Shown here piece by piece: positions 1 to 12,760 of a stretch of DNA of 64,000 nucleotides (positions are counted from its first letter, which is position 1; the number at the start of each line of letters is the position of its first letter). Origin of the DNA: Syngnathus acus (lineage: Eukaryota; Chordata; Actinopteri; Syngnathiformes; Syngnathidae); NCBI RefSeq assembly GCF_901709675.1, contig NC_051091.1, positions 3,437,967 to 3,501,966 of the forward strand, in the 5' to 3' direction. Position numbers and translations under genes: made by a program. The notes below the pieces were generated by a model, which had not been told where the DNA came from, made no database searches, and saw nothing but the letters and a program-made list of their open reading frames with translations.

Positions 1-2631
1 AGGTCAAAGAGTCTCCTCGCTGTCAAGTTGCCAAAGAATGTGGGGTATTTCCTTGGCAAAACCTCTTCAGTTTTACTCTGGGGAGAATTACAAAACAACA
101 ACAACAGGACAGGTAATAGCAGAGCTGAATTTACAAAACATGAAACCTGCTGGTTTTAGCTGTTGCGAAAGCAAAGACATTTTTTGCTCATTAAATATCA
201 GACCTGATATTTTTTCATGTTTTATGTGTACAGTAGCACTTCTACACATCGATAAACATTCAGTCAAGCAAGTAAGCAAGCAACTGTGGGTCAGTGGGGT
301 TATTCTCATTATGTCATACTAAAAAGTTTCTCAAATGGCTTGAAGTGAGGCCAACAGTGATAAAGCGCTTCAGCTCACAAAAAGACCTTAAAAGCTCAAG
401 TATAGCCAATTTGTATTATTAGTTGAGGATACGAACGTTGAAATCACATTGCTATAATTACACCTGGCACATAATAATTGCACTCATTTCTTTGTTTATG
501 CCCGATCTTAATTATTGTGCTAAATATATATATGTTTGATTCAGATTTGATGATACAGTGTGTTTAATTTGAAAAAGTGTTTTCTTCTCATGATGTCAAT
601 GGAGCAGACATGCGGACATAGCAAAAATAACTGACAATGATGGAAAGAAAAGAAAAACAAATGTGTGGAGCGTGAAGTATATTCATTGACGCCAGCAAAA
701 TTTATTCAAAGAGGTCACAATGCCGTTCTGCCACGCTTTATCTTGTCACTCATCATTATTGATTTGGTCTCCACTTTTTTTAACCTTTAGCCATTTTGTT
801 TGTTCTCCTTCCCAGAGTCTTGTCCTGAGTCGATCAAATATGGAGGGACCGATCAATAAAGGAATTTAGTTGATAGCTTCCCTTCATCTTCCTTGCAACA
901 GTACTCTTGCAATCTGCTTGCATTTGGGACTAAATATTGTAAATCTTAAAATTTTACCCAAAGTCACTGATTATCTCGTGCCACATCGCCTCACTATCAA
1001 GTGAAAAGGCACCATCATCTTCCAAGGCAATGCATGACCCCACAGGGCACATCCAGGCTGTCCACAGTCATTGATCAACCCCTGCAGTGATCATGAAGCC
1101 GTGAGGTGTAAAAGAAAAGTTTGCACTTTTCGTCTGTCACATAGCAGCGCTCTGTTTTAATGATGTAGAGGCCGATGGCATTCATGGGGAAAATGTTTTT
1201 CTTGGTCACAGTTCAGAAATTTAAAGTAGATGCTAGTGATCCCCATGGTTAATTTATGTAGCCTAGAAAAAACACAATGGTAATAATTATTCTACCCTGC
1301 GGATGGTGGTCGCAGGTGTTAGATACGCCAAATGAGATGAGGCCAAGCTAATGATGCCCAGAAGGGAACGTACCCACCTAGGATAATCCCTAATACGATA
1401 ACACCCTGATTTTATATTACACCACCCTCGCCTACTACTCGGCACTGATATGCCGATAGCGACGGAAAAATACAATTCAAGGCAGTGATATTCAAACGTA
1501 TAAAGACACGTACTTAAATAGATGTACAGTACATCTGGCATTTTGTTTAATGAGAATTCCCAGACGACAATAGCATTCGAGCTCAGGGGAAAAAGTGTTG
1601 GGGGTGTCTCGTGAACTACGGGGAGCCATGTTCCGCTTCGTTATGCTCCGAATAATTGCTTAGACATGACATGAGAAATTAACTCCAGCAGCCTTGTGAG
1701 AGTTAATTTAGATTTGTCCCTGCTCTCGTCACTCTCGGGTGTTATGGCACAGCTACTATACCAAGATAAGCGCGGCGTTGAGTATTGCAAGCAATCCCAC
1801 AGAGACATCACTCTAATGTGACATTATCATTACTAAATGATCCGTTGGTCCATTACCAGAAAGTCTTGCTCACTTTGATGTATTGTTCGGGACACTAATA
1901 TGGATCTTCATATGTTTATTGTCTTTTAGATGTTTTTATTTGATTAAATGGCAGCATATGTTGCTCCAAAATGTGTGTGTACATATTAATGGTGTCTTCA
2001 CAGATGTGCAAGTCTTCAGCTTTTTGGTTTTTGGCCTTGGTGCTTACATTCTTGCAATCGTTTGATGAGAATATTGACCGCGGATGATAAATTCCTCGCA
2101 AACAACCTCACCAAAATGAGTCTGTGACCGACCCATTTGTGGAAAAGTCTTAAAGTGCTCAGATGTAAATTGTGAGATAGGATCGAGACACATGATTTAA
2201 ATATTTGCCATTACTAGTCTACTTAAATTCAATGGTTAAAATATACACACTCATAAAAACAAAACAATAATGTCTCTTTAAATGCTTACAAATGCAGTTG
2301 CAGTGTGAATTAAATTGTAGGCTATTGGAGTTCACCATGCAGAGCCCATCCATCAGAGTCTGTTTACTTCATTGGATCTTTTCTTAGGAGGAGATACTTC
2401 GAGCAGGGAGTGTGACATCCAGCATGCTCACTTTTGATGCAGGCTTTCAATAAAAGACAATTGAAATGACAATAAGATTAACTTCATTCCCTCTAATCGC
2501 TACAGAGATTGATGTGACCTCAAAGACAGAAGCAGTCTTTTGCAATTCAATTATGTAAAGCTGGGAGGGTTTCTCTTCACAGTGACATGGAGAGCATTGC
2601 ATGTTGCACATTAAAAATGTATTAAAAATGA

Positions 2632-2695
2632 CATTATATTATATTATTATTTTTTATTATATTATATTATATTATCTTATTTTTATTTTATTTAA
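2632..2695. repeat. (TATTA)n AT-rich simple repeat
   Basis: Imperfect TATTA/ATTAT repeats over about 64 bp. Confidence 0.85.
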
Positions 2696-2712
2696 TATGA
2701 TTATTTTGCTTA

Positions 2713-2840
2713 CATCAGCGGTAGGGAAGCCCGGTCCTCCTCTTTTGCATGTCTCTCTGCTGCAACACATCTGATTCAAATGATCAGCTCATCCGCAAGC
2801 TCTGTAGAAACCTGAAACGATCCCAAGGGATGAAAAACAG
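2713..2840. repeat. fragment of a dispersed fish repeat
   Basis: CATCAGCGGTAGGGAAGCCC, then CTGCTGCAACACATCTGATT and CAAATGATCAGCTCATC, match wording common to a dispersed fish DNA-transposon-like repeat. Ends unclear. Confidence 0.35.
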
Positions 2841-3246
2841 GTAAGACATGGCTCTCGTACGACCGTGGTTCCATACCCCGGGCTTATATGTTCAAACAGA
2901 TGGCTGTCCACTAGATGTGTATGGTGAACTTCTGTAATTGGATTTGGTAACATTGGAGGTCTCGATGGCCTTTGCTGAGAGTCTGCTTGTTTAAAGTGGA
3001 TATGTTGTAACCCTTGACACCTTTCAATGTCAAAAAGTAAGATGACAGGTAAGATAACAACCCCTTACACGTTACACTGGTTATTTGTACAGAAGTGTCT
3101 GCATTTGAATGACCTCTGTCAGATTGATGGAAAGTTCTCGGAATCACTCAAGTAAAATAGTGTCAAAAAGTGGCTTATGTTCAAGTAGTTACTTTTAGAA
3201 CTTTGTACTTTGAATTCGTAAAACATATCTACTACTTCCTTTAAAG

Positions 3247-3479
3247 CAGGCGTCGGTAACCTATGGCTCGCGAGCCAGACATGGCTCTTTTGGTGACGTT
3301 ATTAAAAAGAATACATTAGTACACTCAAAAAATCGTTGGTCTTAATTAAAATACATGCATTTAATTGTATCGAGCCTATCGTTTTTTTTTTTTTTTTTTT
3401 GGTATGGCTCTCACGGGAAATTATTTGTAAAAAAATGGGCATGTGTGTCTCTGTCCGCCAAAAAGGTTCCCGACCCCTG
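3247..3479. mobile_element. hAT-type MITE with perfect 8-bp target duplication
   Basis: The left end CAGGCGTCGGTAACCTATGG and the reverse complement of the right end CAGGGGTCGGGAACCTTTTT form imperfect terminal inverted repeats. The element is flanked on both sides by CTTTAAAG (3239-3246 and 3480-3487). An 8-bp duplication and CAGGGGTCGG-type ends fit non-autonomous hAT elements. At 233 bp it has no coding capacity. Confidence 0.88.
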
Positions 3480-6400
3480 CTTTAAAGCAAAAATATAAAC
3501 TAGTGGATGCAATTTCTGGAGCTATAACTAAATATGAAATTGTGTGAAAAGTAACTGCAATATACTGTCAACTCCCATGTGCTGGAAGGACCTGAATGTC
3601 AAGGTAGTTTTTATGATGCTTTGAATTAACGGATCAAACAGGAAGATATGCGGAATATTCTGACTAGGACAAGAGACAACATGACATTTATAGTCCTTGA
3701 AAAACGAATAAAATTCTTATCATCCATACAACAGAGTTGATCAGGTGACCAGATCAAGTTCACAAATGCCCAATGGATTGTGTCTCCCCCACTTCACACT
3801 TAAGAAGTGTGACTAATAAAGAGACAATCATTCACACTCACTATCGCACACGCAATTTCAATTTCACAGGGGTTAGGGACCAAGCCCAACCACAATAATT
3901 GCTTGTATTAATATAGCCCTAAATCTACCACAAACTATGACCCCAATCATAAATGTTGTAGTCACAAAACAAGTCTATTCATTGACAGTGTTAATGCCGT
4001 GAATACATTGGTACATGTCCTGTCCTGATATTAGAACGTGGAATCAATATGCAAGCAGCAGAGGAGCGCCTCTGAGGGGCGGATGCTCAGCTCATTGCTG
4101 TGATTGTCCACTCACACAAAGTAATGAGATCATCTCGGGTGAAGTGATGCTGAAAATGAATCTTCTCCTCTTAGTCTTTTGACGGCTCGGTGGTCACGTT
4201 GCTACTGGACCTTGTACTCCGAGGCCAGCCGTTCTCTATCACGTCATTAGGCTTCACTCGTAACTGTACACCCACCTTTTAAATAAAAAATTGACAGGAA
4301 AGACACATCAAATGAAAAAAAAAATGCAGCAAAATAATAATAATAATTCTCATTTTATACTAATAATTCTCTGTTCAAAATGGCTGGAAACTTTACACTG
4401 ACTGACACGTTAAAGTTGCACACTCCAGTTCCTTTAAGTGTAATAATGCAGGCGCAGTAACCAACAAAATACAAAATAAAATTGAAGGAAAATAGCGTGG
4501 CACATATTTTTGTGTTGACAGGTAATGACTCCTGCTTTTGAACATCATAAAAATAAAATAATATTCTTCCGAATGAAGTAAAAATGCACTCTCAGGAGTG
4601 AAATTGAAGGCTAACAGCAATGGAAATCCATTAGCTTTCACGCTGCCCCAATCTTAATCTAAGGCATATTGACAAAATGCTCCCAGGAGATAGTGTTGCA
4701 AGAAAAAATAAATAATTCACTACAAAGAAAAAAAGGATGTGCCATGTGGCGGGGAAGATAAAGCTGAATCTATCCCCACTGTCTGCGAGCACTATGGCAC
4801 ATCGTTTAAAGGTCTGGAATAATCGCAGGTGTCAGAAGCCAGCTTCCGCACTTGTAAGGGAACGAGTTGTCTTGGAAATATGACGTCTTGAGGAGCTGCG
4901 CAGTGCTGTCGGAATAGGTCCGGGAGAAATATTGCGGGTCAAGGGGTTAGATGACTGACAGTGCCACAAGGAGATACAATGAAGAGAGTCAGGCTGGAGG
5001 GAGAAACATCCGGCAGAGGACAAACAAGCCCTTGACCAGATGACAGTGCAAGGGAGCGCTGTAAACCGTCAAATAATGTCCACAGCAACACTGTTAGTTC
5101 TGTCTTTGCTGTGAATGATTCACTCTGGTCAGAGATTTTTCACATGAAGAGCCACGCCACTGTCGAGGTGCCGGTTTATTGCCAGTGTAAGCGGCTCATC
5201 GCACGATTGGTTGGTTGCAAATCCATTTAGTGTGCTGATGGCACTCACCACCTTTGGGATTAAATGCTGCTTTCATACGAGGAACCTCTCGAAGTCGTTT
5301 GTTTTGCCAGCGTTGCATATAAGACTTCACATTGTTCATTGCAGCCTTCTGTGCAAGCCAGCCATTGACATCATTCTCTCAAATGGCCAACTGAAGACTT
5401 GATTTGACAATAAGGCACGTTATTATTGAAAGTGACTTGCTTTCAGTTCAATCCAAGGTTGTCTGGCACACTTGGTTCAGAAAAGAGGACGTATAATGGC
5501 GGCAATATATGACTTTTAATTGCTTGTAAACAAACCGTTGGAATTCTAGAGAGCCTGCACACTCATGAAGTGTGAAATTAAACAAGCTGGATCTTTTGTC
5601 AGCTGCCTATTTCTGAAACAGCAAATCTGTCAGAATTTTGTGGCTGACAGCTTATTTCCGTCATAGCGCCCCCCTCCCACCCCCACACCAAAATTCTCGA
5701 CCCCCGACTAGGCTTGCTGTGCCATTTTCAGGAAATGAAAGGTGTGTTGGGTGCTGTCTCACACCTGTATCCACAAACTAATTTCCAAGAATGATTTGAT
5801 ATTAGTGAAAATAATTGTAAATTGCAATTTGTCTGTCAATTATATGTCCTGGTGCTCGGCTGGGATCGGCTGCTCTTCGTTGAATTGTGGTTCTTATGTG
5901 TTGCTTGAGCCACCAATCAGTGCAACGGAACACGGCCTGACAGATGATTGCAATGCTCGGAATCCACTCCACTCATCAGCTGCCCTCATTAAGCACCACT
6001 GGATTTGAAAAAGGACGTGTGCCTCGGTGTGCACACGCTGCCTGATCCGACACAACGCCTTTGCTTCACCTCCAGTTGTTATGGTAATGGGGGCTATACT
6101 TGGCGTTGAGAAGAGAAGTGGCTCATTTGCATGAAATTGAAATTCCACTGAGAAATCACTGATTTAACCTGTATTCTAAGCACAAAAAGTGTACCGCAAT
6201 CGTGTTAAGATTTTTTTCTAAAATGATAATTTGTCAAAAATGCCACTTCTACCTGAGTATTTATGTCAAAAATCACTTGAGACCACACCACTCAGACCCA
6301 AATCAGATATGCAGACAATTTATAATGTAAAAGTCCCCCGACATGATATTTTTTCAAAGTAGGGCCACACATGCAATGATGAAATTTCGCAGGTGACAGG

Positions 6401-9272
6401 AACATGCAGTCCACGTATTCTCCTCTCTGTTTATTTCTTCTGTAACAAAGCTCTTCGTGATAAAAGTTATAGGCGGATACTAGCAGAAATCCAAATCCGT
6501 GTCTGGAGCAATGCCACACAATCAGAAAGCTGCTCCTTCCTCGACAACAGTGACCTCGCTGTGTTCAAGCACACGGTCCACTCCATGCATCACTGTTATC
6601 TCTTTTGCTCCTTTGGGGATTTTAGTTCACTGCGCTGCCTTGAGAGCAACACATGGCGATGGCAGATTGCATGCAATACATGGATAACCTTTCCTGGTCT
6701 TCAGCAGAAATGCAACAAAACAGGGGACTGGGATTGGCCTTTTTTCGGATTGGAAATATCAATGCAATAGAGAGGATGTTAAAAATATACATCATCTCAT
6801 ATCATTGGTATATTTAAACACATTATTTTGCTTTAATCTCCTGAATGGCCGTGCAACGTTTTAATTAATACATACTTAGACAGACTTAGACAGAACTTTA
6901 TTGTCATTTTGTCAACACTAGGTGTGTACAAAACGAAATTTCGTTTACATGTTACTTTAACATGAGAAATGAAGCAGTACCAATATGAATCAGGGCTGCT
7001 CATTCATTTCCAATGAGAAATTCAACAATTGGTTCCTATTCAAAATTCAATGTTTATCTCATTCAATTCACCTTGGTTGGGATCAATTTTCAACATTCCC
7101 AGAATATCCACATAGCATAAATTCCACATTTTGCATCAACAAAATTCCCCTCTCTTCTAAGGTTTGACCCTGAGGGTTAAGCATTTTTTATTCCGCCATG
7201 TTTCATTCCACAACTACTTCTACATTTCTTGACAGATCCAATCCAATCCAACTTCAACATGTTGCCACAATTCATGCCTTCTGGGTCGTTATTTCTTCTC
7301 ATTCTTAACATTTCCACCCCCAAAGAATCACCATTCATTCCCAAATATAAAGTCAACAAAATATTTTACCTTAAAATACTATACTACGCTACAATGTGCA
7401 CATATTTTTTGTGAACTGCACTTTGAATGAAAAAAAACCCCAAGGTTTTGAATGAAGAAAAAAAACAAGGGTTTGTCTATGCCTCATTCCCGGGACCTCA
7501 GCAGCAAAGCAGCAGAAAAGTCATTATCATTACAGATAATAACTCAAACGGCCATTAATGTAAGGGCGAATCCCAGAGGATGGCACGCCTGCAGTAGGAA
7601 CATTATTATCAATACAGGGCTCCCTTGTGAAAATCCCCCACCAGAAATAGAAAGGAAGCAGCAAGGGTAGAGCTCAGTTTCCTGATCTGTGAAGTATGTG
7701 CTCAGGATCCAGGAATGCAAACTATACCAAGGGCAAATATGTACTTATCAGAAGCATCTACTTAATTAGGGTATTCATTTCATGTAATTACCACTCATCC
7801 AGTGGGACATCAAGTGTTACGTTCTGAACTTCCTGATATTGACGAACAAGCGCTGACGAGCCCAGTAATGATAGATGAATTCAATAATTTGGCTGAAACT
7901 CTGATTTTTACGCTCAGTGTGTGTGTCGTTGTCCGTCAGTTACACTTGTCAATGACAAAGGATCGATTCCGGTGTGTCTTGATGTAAAGCTAGCGCAAGA
8001 AAGGCTAAAAAAAATAAACAGTAGCTAAATCAGATTCCTGTTGAAATTGAATCAAATGTTCTCAAAATGGCTCAGTGGTCATCTGCACGGTGTCCGTCAC
8101 CAACAGCTGATCATGAGTGACCGGCCTTTCCTAAGATTAGCATTCATGGATCATTATTATCTTTTAGGAATGTGGTCATATAAAAACACTTTTCTGATTG
8201 TAATCCTCACAAAAACAAAAACCACCTAGTAGGGGTGAAAACAAAAACACACGAACCTTGGTGGCGGATACAATGGTAGAGATACTGCATGATGAAAATA
8301 AAAATAATTTTTCTTTGATCGTTCAAGATTGTGCCGATGCCAGTTGACATGCTGTGATGTGCTTTTATCGCACATTTCTGTTGTACATCATCTACGTGGC
8401 GCACAATACTTCACAGGCCTGGCTCCTTTGGTATGACTTTTTCCAACGACTTGCTGCATTTCCGCCTACTCAGAATGAAAAGCAATTCAGAGAAAAGACA
8501 AGAATCAGAAATCCTTTTTATAGCATTGCTTTTCAAGCAAGCTCTGACCTGTTTGTGACATCAGTGACACCCAAGCCTGGCGGTGTAATTTATGAGGTGC
8601 CTCAACAAATTGCTATATGTGGGACCGAGCGAGAGTCTTTCATTCTATGAAGCCTGTGGAGACAGCCTTCCCGTGCTTATACCTTCTTGATCTGTTCTCT
8701 GTGTTTTGTTCAGTAAATGATCGCATGAACTTGCTTTATTCCAATAGACAAGTGTCCTCCTTTGCAAATCGCGGCTGACTTTGACAGAATAGGTGGACTC
8801 ATTTCAAAATGTTGAAGCATCACAAGATGATCCGTAGTCTACGTTTTATGAATTTGCAGAGATTTAAATGTTCTATTACTTTTACCTCATCCAACATTAT
8901 GGGTGCTATTTTAAAAGAGGGAAAAACATCTAGTAATACTTTGGTCAAATAAAAGGCAGTGACTACACCATAGCTGTGGCTTCTGCAGCTACAATCTGCT
9001 TGACCAATTATTGATGTGTCTGATGTTGCTTCTGTTTTTACCTCAAGTCTCACTTTGGTCTTATCAAGTCTCCGGAAGTGTATTTGCTTGTTGAAATGAC
9101 AGATTTTTCCATCTAATTGTCTCTTTGGGGAGAGGGGTCTCCACGTGTGTTGAAAAACAAGGCAGCAAACATTCTACCTCTTGGTCTAAGGGACCAACGA
9201 CTGAGCTGCAGGTCTTATATAAATATATATATATTTTATTAGTTTTATTATTTGTGTATTTATTATTTTTGA

Positions 9273-9277
<5 letters not shown>

Positions 9278-9346
<69 letters not shown>
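9278..9346. repeat. (AT)n microsatellite
   Basis: An uninterrupted TA/AT dinucleotide tract of about 68 bp, bordered by ATT-rich sequence. Likely highly variable in length. Confidence 0.97.
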
Positions 9347-9350
<4 letters not shown>

Positions 9351-9769
9351 ATTATTTTTTTATATGTTCTTTTTTTCAATGGGAATCTTTCCCAGCTTGG
9401 GGGAGGCAAGTCAAAGAAGGCTCTGCTGTGGTTTCTTAACTGACTTCCACCCCCGGAATGTCAGTGAAGAATATCTGACAAAGGAGTAAAAATACACACC
9501 GGGCAGACAAAGCGTTTTCTTCGGTTCTTGCTGAAATACAACACTTTATCTTTACACTGTTCCACCGTGTTGACTTAAATGCACACTTGAGTCACATTCC
9601 GGCTGTTTTTAAGAACACATCATCAGGCAATGTATATATTATGAAAAGATAGAACTCTTACTGTCGGAAGATCAAAGCTGTTGGGAAGATTATCATTGAC
9701 GAAGGCTGATTTAAAATGAGAATGTGACAAGAAGAAAGGAATTAAAAATAAGAGTAGGAAAATGAAAAC

Positions 9770-10250
9770 ATTTTATTTACTTTTTGGGTGTAACTGTGAT
9801 TTGTCACACTTATCTGTCCTCTGCATCTTGTGCTCAAACTCGAGTAATCAGCAAATCTTCCTTCGCCACACCCATAAATCTCTTCTTGGCTCATCCTCTG
9901 CCTCAGACCTGGCAGCTCCATTACCAGCATCCTTCTACCGATAGACGCACTGTCCCTCCTCTGCACGTCTGAAGCATCTCAATATGACCGCTCTATCCTT
10001 GTCTCCAAACCTTTCCGTGTGTGCTGTCCCTGTGATGAGCTCATTCCTGATCCCAACCATCCTCGTCACTCCCGATGCGAATCTCTTCTGCTCATTGCTA
10101 CCGTTTTCAAATTATACAGCACGGCTGGTCTCATTAGCGTGCTATTAACCTTTCCTTCCACTTTAGCTCTGCATGCTCTTCTCACATCACCCCAGTTCCC
10201 CCTCTTACTCTCGAATGTCTGTCCTCACTACTATAGATTAAAGGTACGAT
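9770..10250 (-). mobile_element. degraded LINE fragment, probably RTE-like
   Basis: The plus-strand text TGCTGTCCCTGTGATGAGCT, CATTCCTGATCCCAACCATC and CTCGTCACTCCCGATGCGAA, followed by ACGGCTGGTCTCATTAG, resembles the complement of the reverse-transcriptase region of a LINE common in fish genomes. Frames are broken and no domain survives. Recognition is from memory of the repeat's wording. Confidence 0.5.
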
Positions 10251-12059
10251 AAAGACCAACAATGGGTCAATGATATGAAGGATATTAAAAACGAAATTAA
10301 AGGGATAAAACATATACCGCTTATTAGTACAGAAAATGGTTGGGTGGATATTCTGAGGAGTCCTGGTTTTAATCCTTTTGGAAATCTCTAGAAGGAAATG
10401 GAAAAATGCTGTCAGAAGAAAGTGCTCTTCAAAAGTCTGACACAAAGAGTTGCAATTTGATTGAAATGCTTGCCTTCACGGGTTGTGCAACCACATTTTT
10501 GGTACCATTATATTGTACATATTCTGTATTTTTCGTTTGTTTCGATTCAAAAGCAATGAACAATTTGGTTGCTCTTCAAATATAAACAGAGCGGTCCGAC
10601 TTGCACGGGACGTGAGCGTGCGTAGGAACAACCGATGCTGCATGTTTCATCGGAGCGATCCGCTTCCAAATTCCCCCCATCTGATTGCATGCAGAAACAT
10701 GGGCAGATACAATAGAAGCATGATATATGCCAAGTTCCAGAATCCAGGATGACAGAGGAGGGAACACCGTAGCTCATTAACAGCGGCCGCTTGGACTGAT
10801 CCCAGGACTCAGCCGAGGGAATAAGAGCCAACTCGCTCTATTACCGAGAAGCGAGACATTTCCAAAGGGCATGACCATCTGGAACACGCTTCACAAGCTT
10901 TTTCTAAACTGCATTTGCGTGGGAAGCAGAGCCCTCACTCGTCAAGCAGGTTGACAATTAGGTGGCACAGTTCTCGCTTCATGTTGCTCTGAATTGTCCA
11001 ATATGGTCCTGCGAGATGGAATGGATTAAAAAAAATAAAAAACATCGAAAACAAGTATGCTCTCAGAAACCATCGCAACTGGTTGTTTTGTTTTGTCAAA
11101 TGAAAGGCAAATAAACACAGCAGCAGCCTTTTCCTGATGTCACTCAGTGTTCCAGAAACATCAAAACATAGTTTCCAGTGTTCAGATGACAACCCTCAAG
11201 AGACAAATTGCTGCGTATGAAAAATTGATATACGGCAGGTAATAGACTCCTAGCCTAATCGAGAGTCTGACTGACCACATGACTTGAAAAGTACGAATCC
11301 AAATTATAACCGAATGAATTATTCACTGAACCCCCACATGGTATCAAAAGGTGGACTCAAATGACGCAAGTTTTGGCTTGTTTAAGGGAACATCCAGAAC
11401 AAAACTAATGAGAACAGGCACACAAAGTGATGAAGTGCCCCAAGGCTGCTCTGCTCTCGCTCTGCATTTTCTTTCTAATTATAAACACAAGATAGATAAA
11501 TGCTCGCGCCTACTGTTGGTTCCTGCTTGAATTAATAATAATAAACAAAGCAACTGTAATGTCAGAAAAGTAAAGTCTGAAAAACTGTCAAAATAAATTG
11601 ACTACCACTGCACGGCTGTGCTTGGATCCATTCTCAAGGCAGATAGATAGATAATCAAAGTATGACAGAAGGTTTTACATTTCAAATAACCCAAGGTGCA
11701 TTATCAGCAGTTATTTACAGTGTAAGCGCTGCTCATTAATTTTTCAACAAGCCCTAAAAGTCTGGCTGACAGGCAAAGCTGGCAAGCAAAAGCAAAAGAA
11801 TGAGCTGTTGTTTTTTTACCCTCACAACGTGAAACCTAGTAATGGCAGCGTGCAAAGTGCTAGCAAATGCATTATTTATGGGCTGATGTTGTAATATGCA
11901 AAGGTCAAGGCCGCTGTCTCAACACAGCAGTTTGTCAGACATGTTTCACTCTACAATTTCGATGATAATATTTAAGATGAAATCGATATTAACTTATTCA
12001 TAGCTGCTCAAACTACTGCTGGAAAAGAAAAGTCTAGCAGAGTTTGATGTGATGTACGG

Positions 12060-12760
12060 TATTTTTTTTTCATCACCTGAATCTGATGCTGGGTAGCTGT
12101 GGATTTTGAGCAAGATGAGTTGATTTTACCTAAGTTGGGTCAATTTGACCCAGCTGATTGAGTTGAAGATTGGATTCAGGTGAGCTGAGGAGCAAAAGCT
12201 GGTTTAATGTAACATTCTTAGGAAATGTTATTGGGGGATGGATGGGTCAGTTGGCAACTGATTATGGGCACAGGAATCAATAATTTATATTGGGTCAAAT
12301 AGGCCAACATTTGGCATGATTCTATTGACCTCCCCAAAAATGGGTCAAATGAATAACCCATAAAACAACTTGACATTCTGGGGTTATTTACCTTACCCAG
12401 CTATTTTGGGTAAGGTAAATAACCCAAAAGTTCCGTCCGTCCATTTTTGACCCAATTTGGGTCATTTTTGACCCGACATTTTTTGGATTATCAATGGGCA
12501 TTCAGTTTAAATACTGTGCCAAACATATAATACAAGCGAATTAGCTGGTGAACCCTGGTAGGGGAAAGTTAGTTAATCTTTTTAAAAACTCTTTGAAATA
12601 AAATTAGAATTATTTTTAATCTAACTATACTGATATACTGACCCATTTATTGGTACATTTAGTTTAACATTGTGGGTAGTTTTTCTGCACTGGGTATGAG
12701 TAACACAGCAACAGCTCAGTCCCTTTTGGACAATAGCTATTTCACCCAATTTGGGTCACA
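12060..12760. repeat. GGGT/ACCC-rich palindromic element, probable non-autonomous DNA transposon
   Basis: Many alternating GGGTCA and TGACCC motifs occur on both strands. They include a perfect 19-bp inverted repeat (12381-12399 with 12407-12425, 7-nt loop). The style matches fish MITEs built of TTGGGT/ACCCAA motifs. Exact ends and target duplication were not identified. Confidence 0.5.

Noticed and set aside
9125-9439. Open frame with a long run of alternating Ile-Tyr
   Set aside because: It is a translation of the (AT)n microsatellite.
10182-10445. Minus-strand frame near the LINE-like sequence
   Set aside because: Overlaps only the edge of the degraded LINE and carries no reverse-transcriptase motif.
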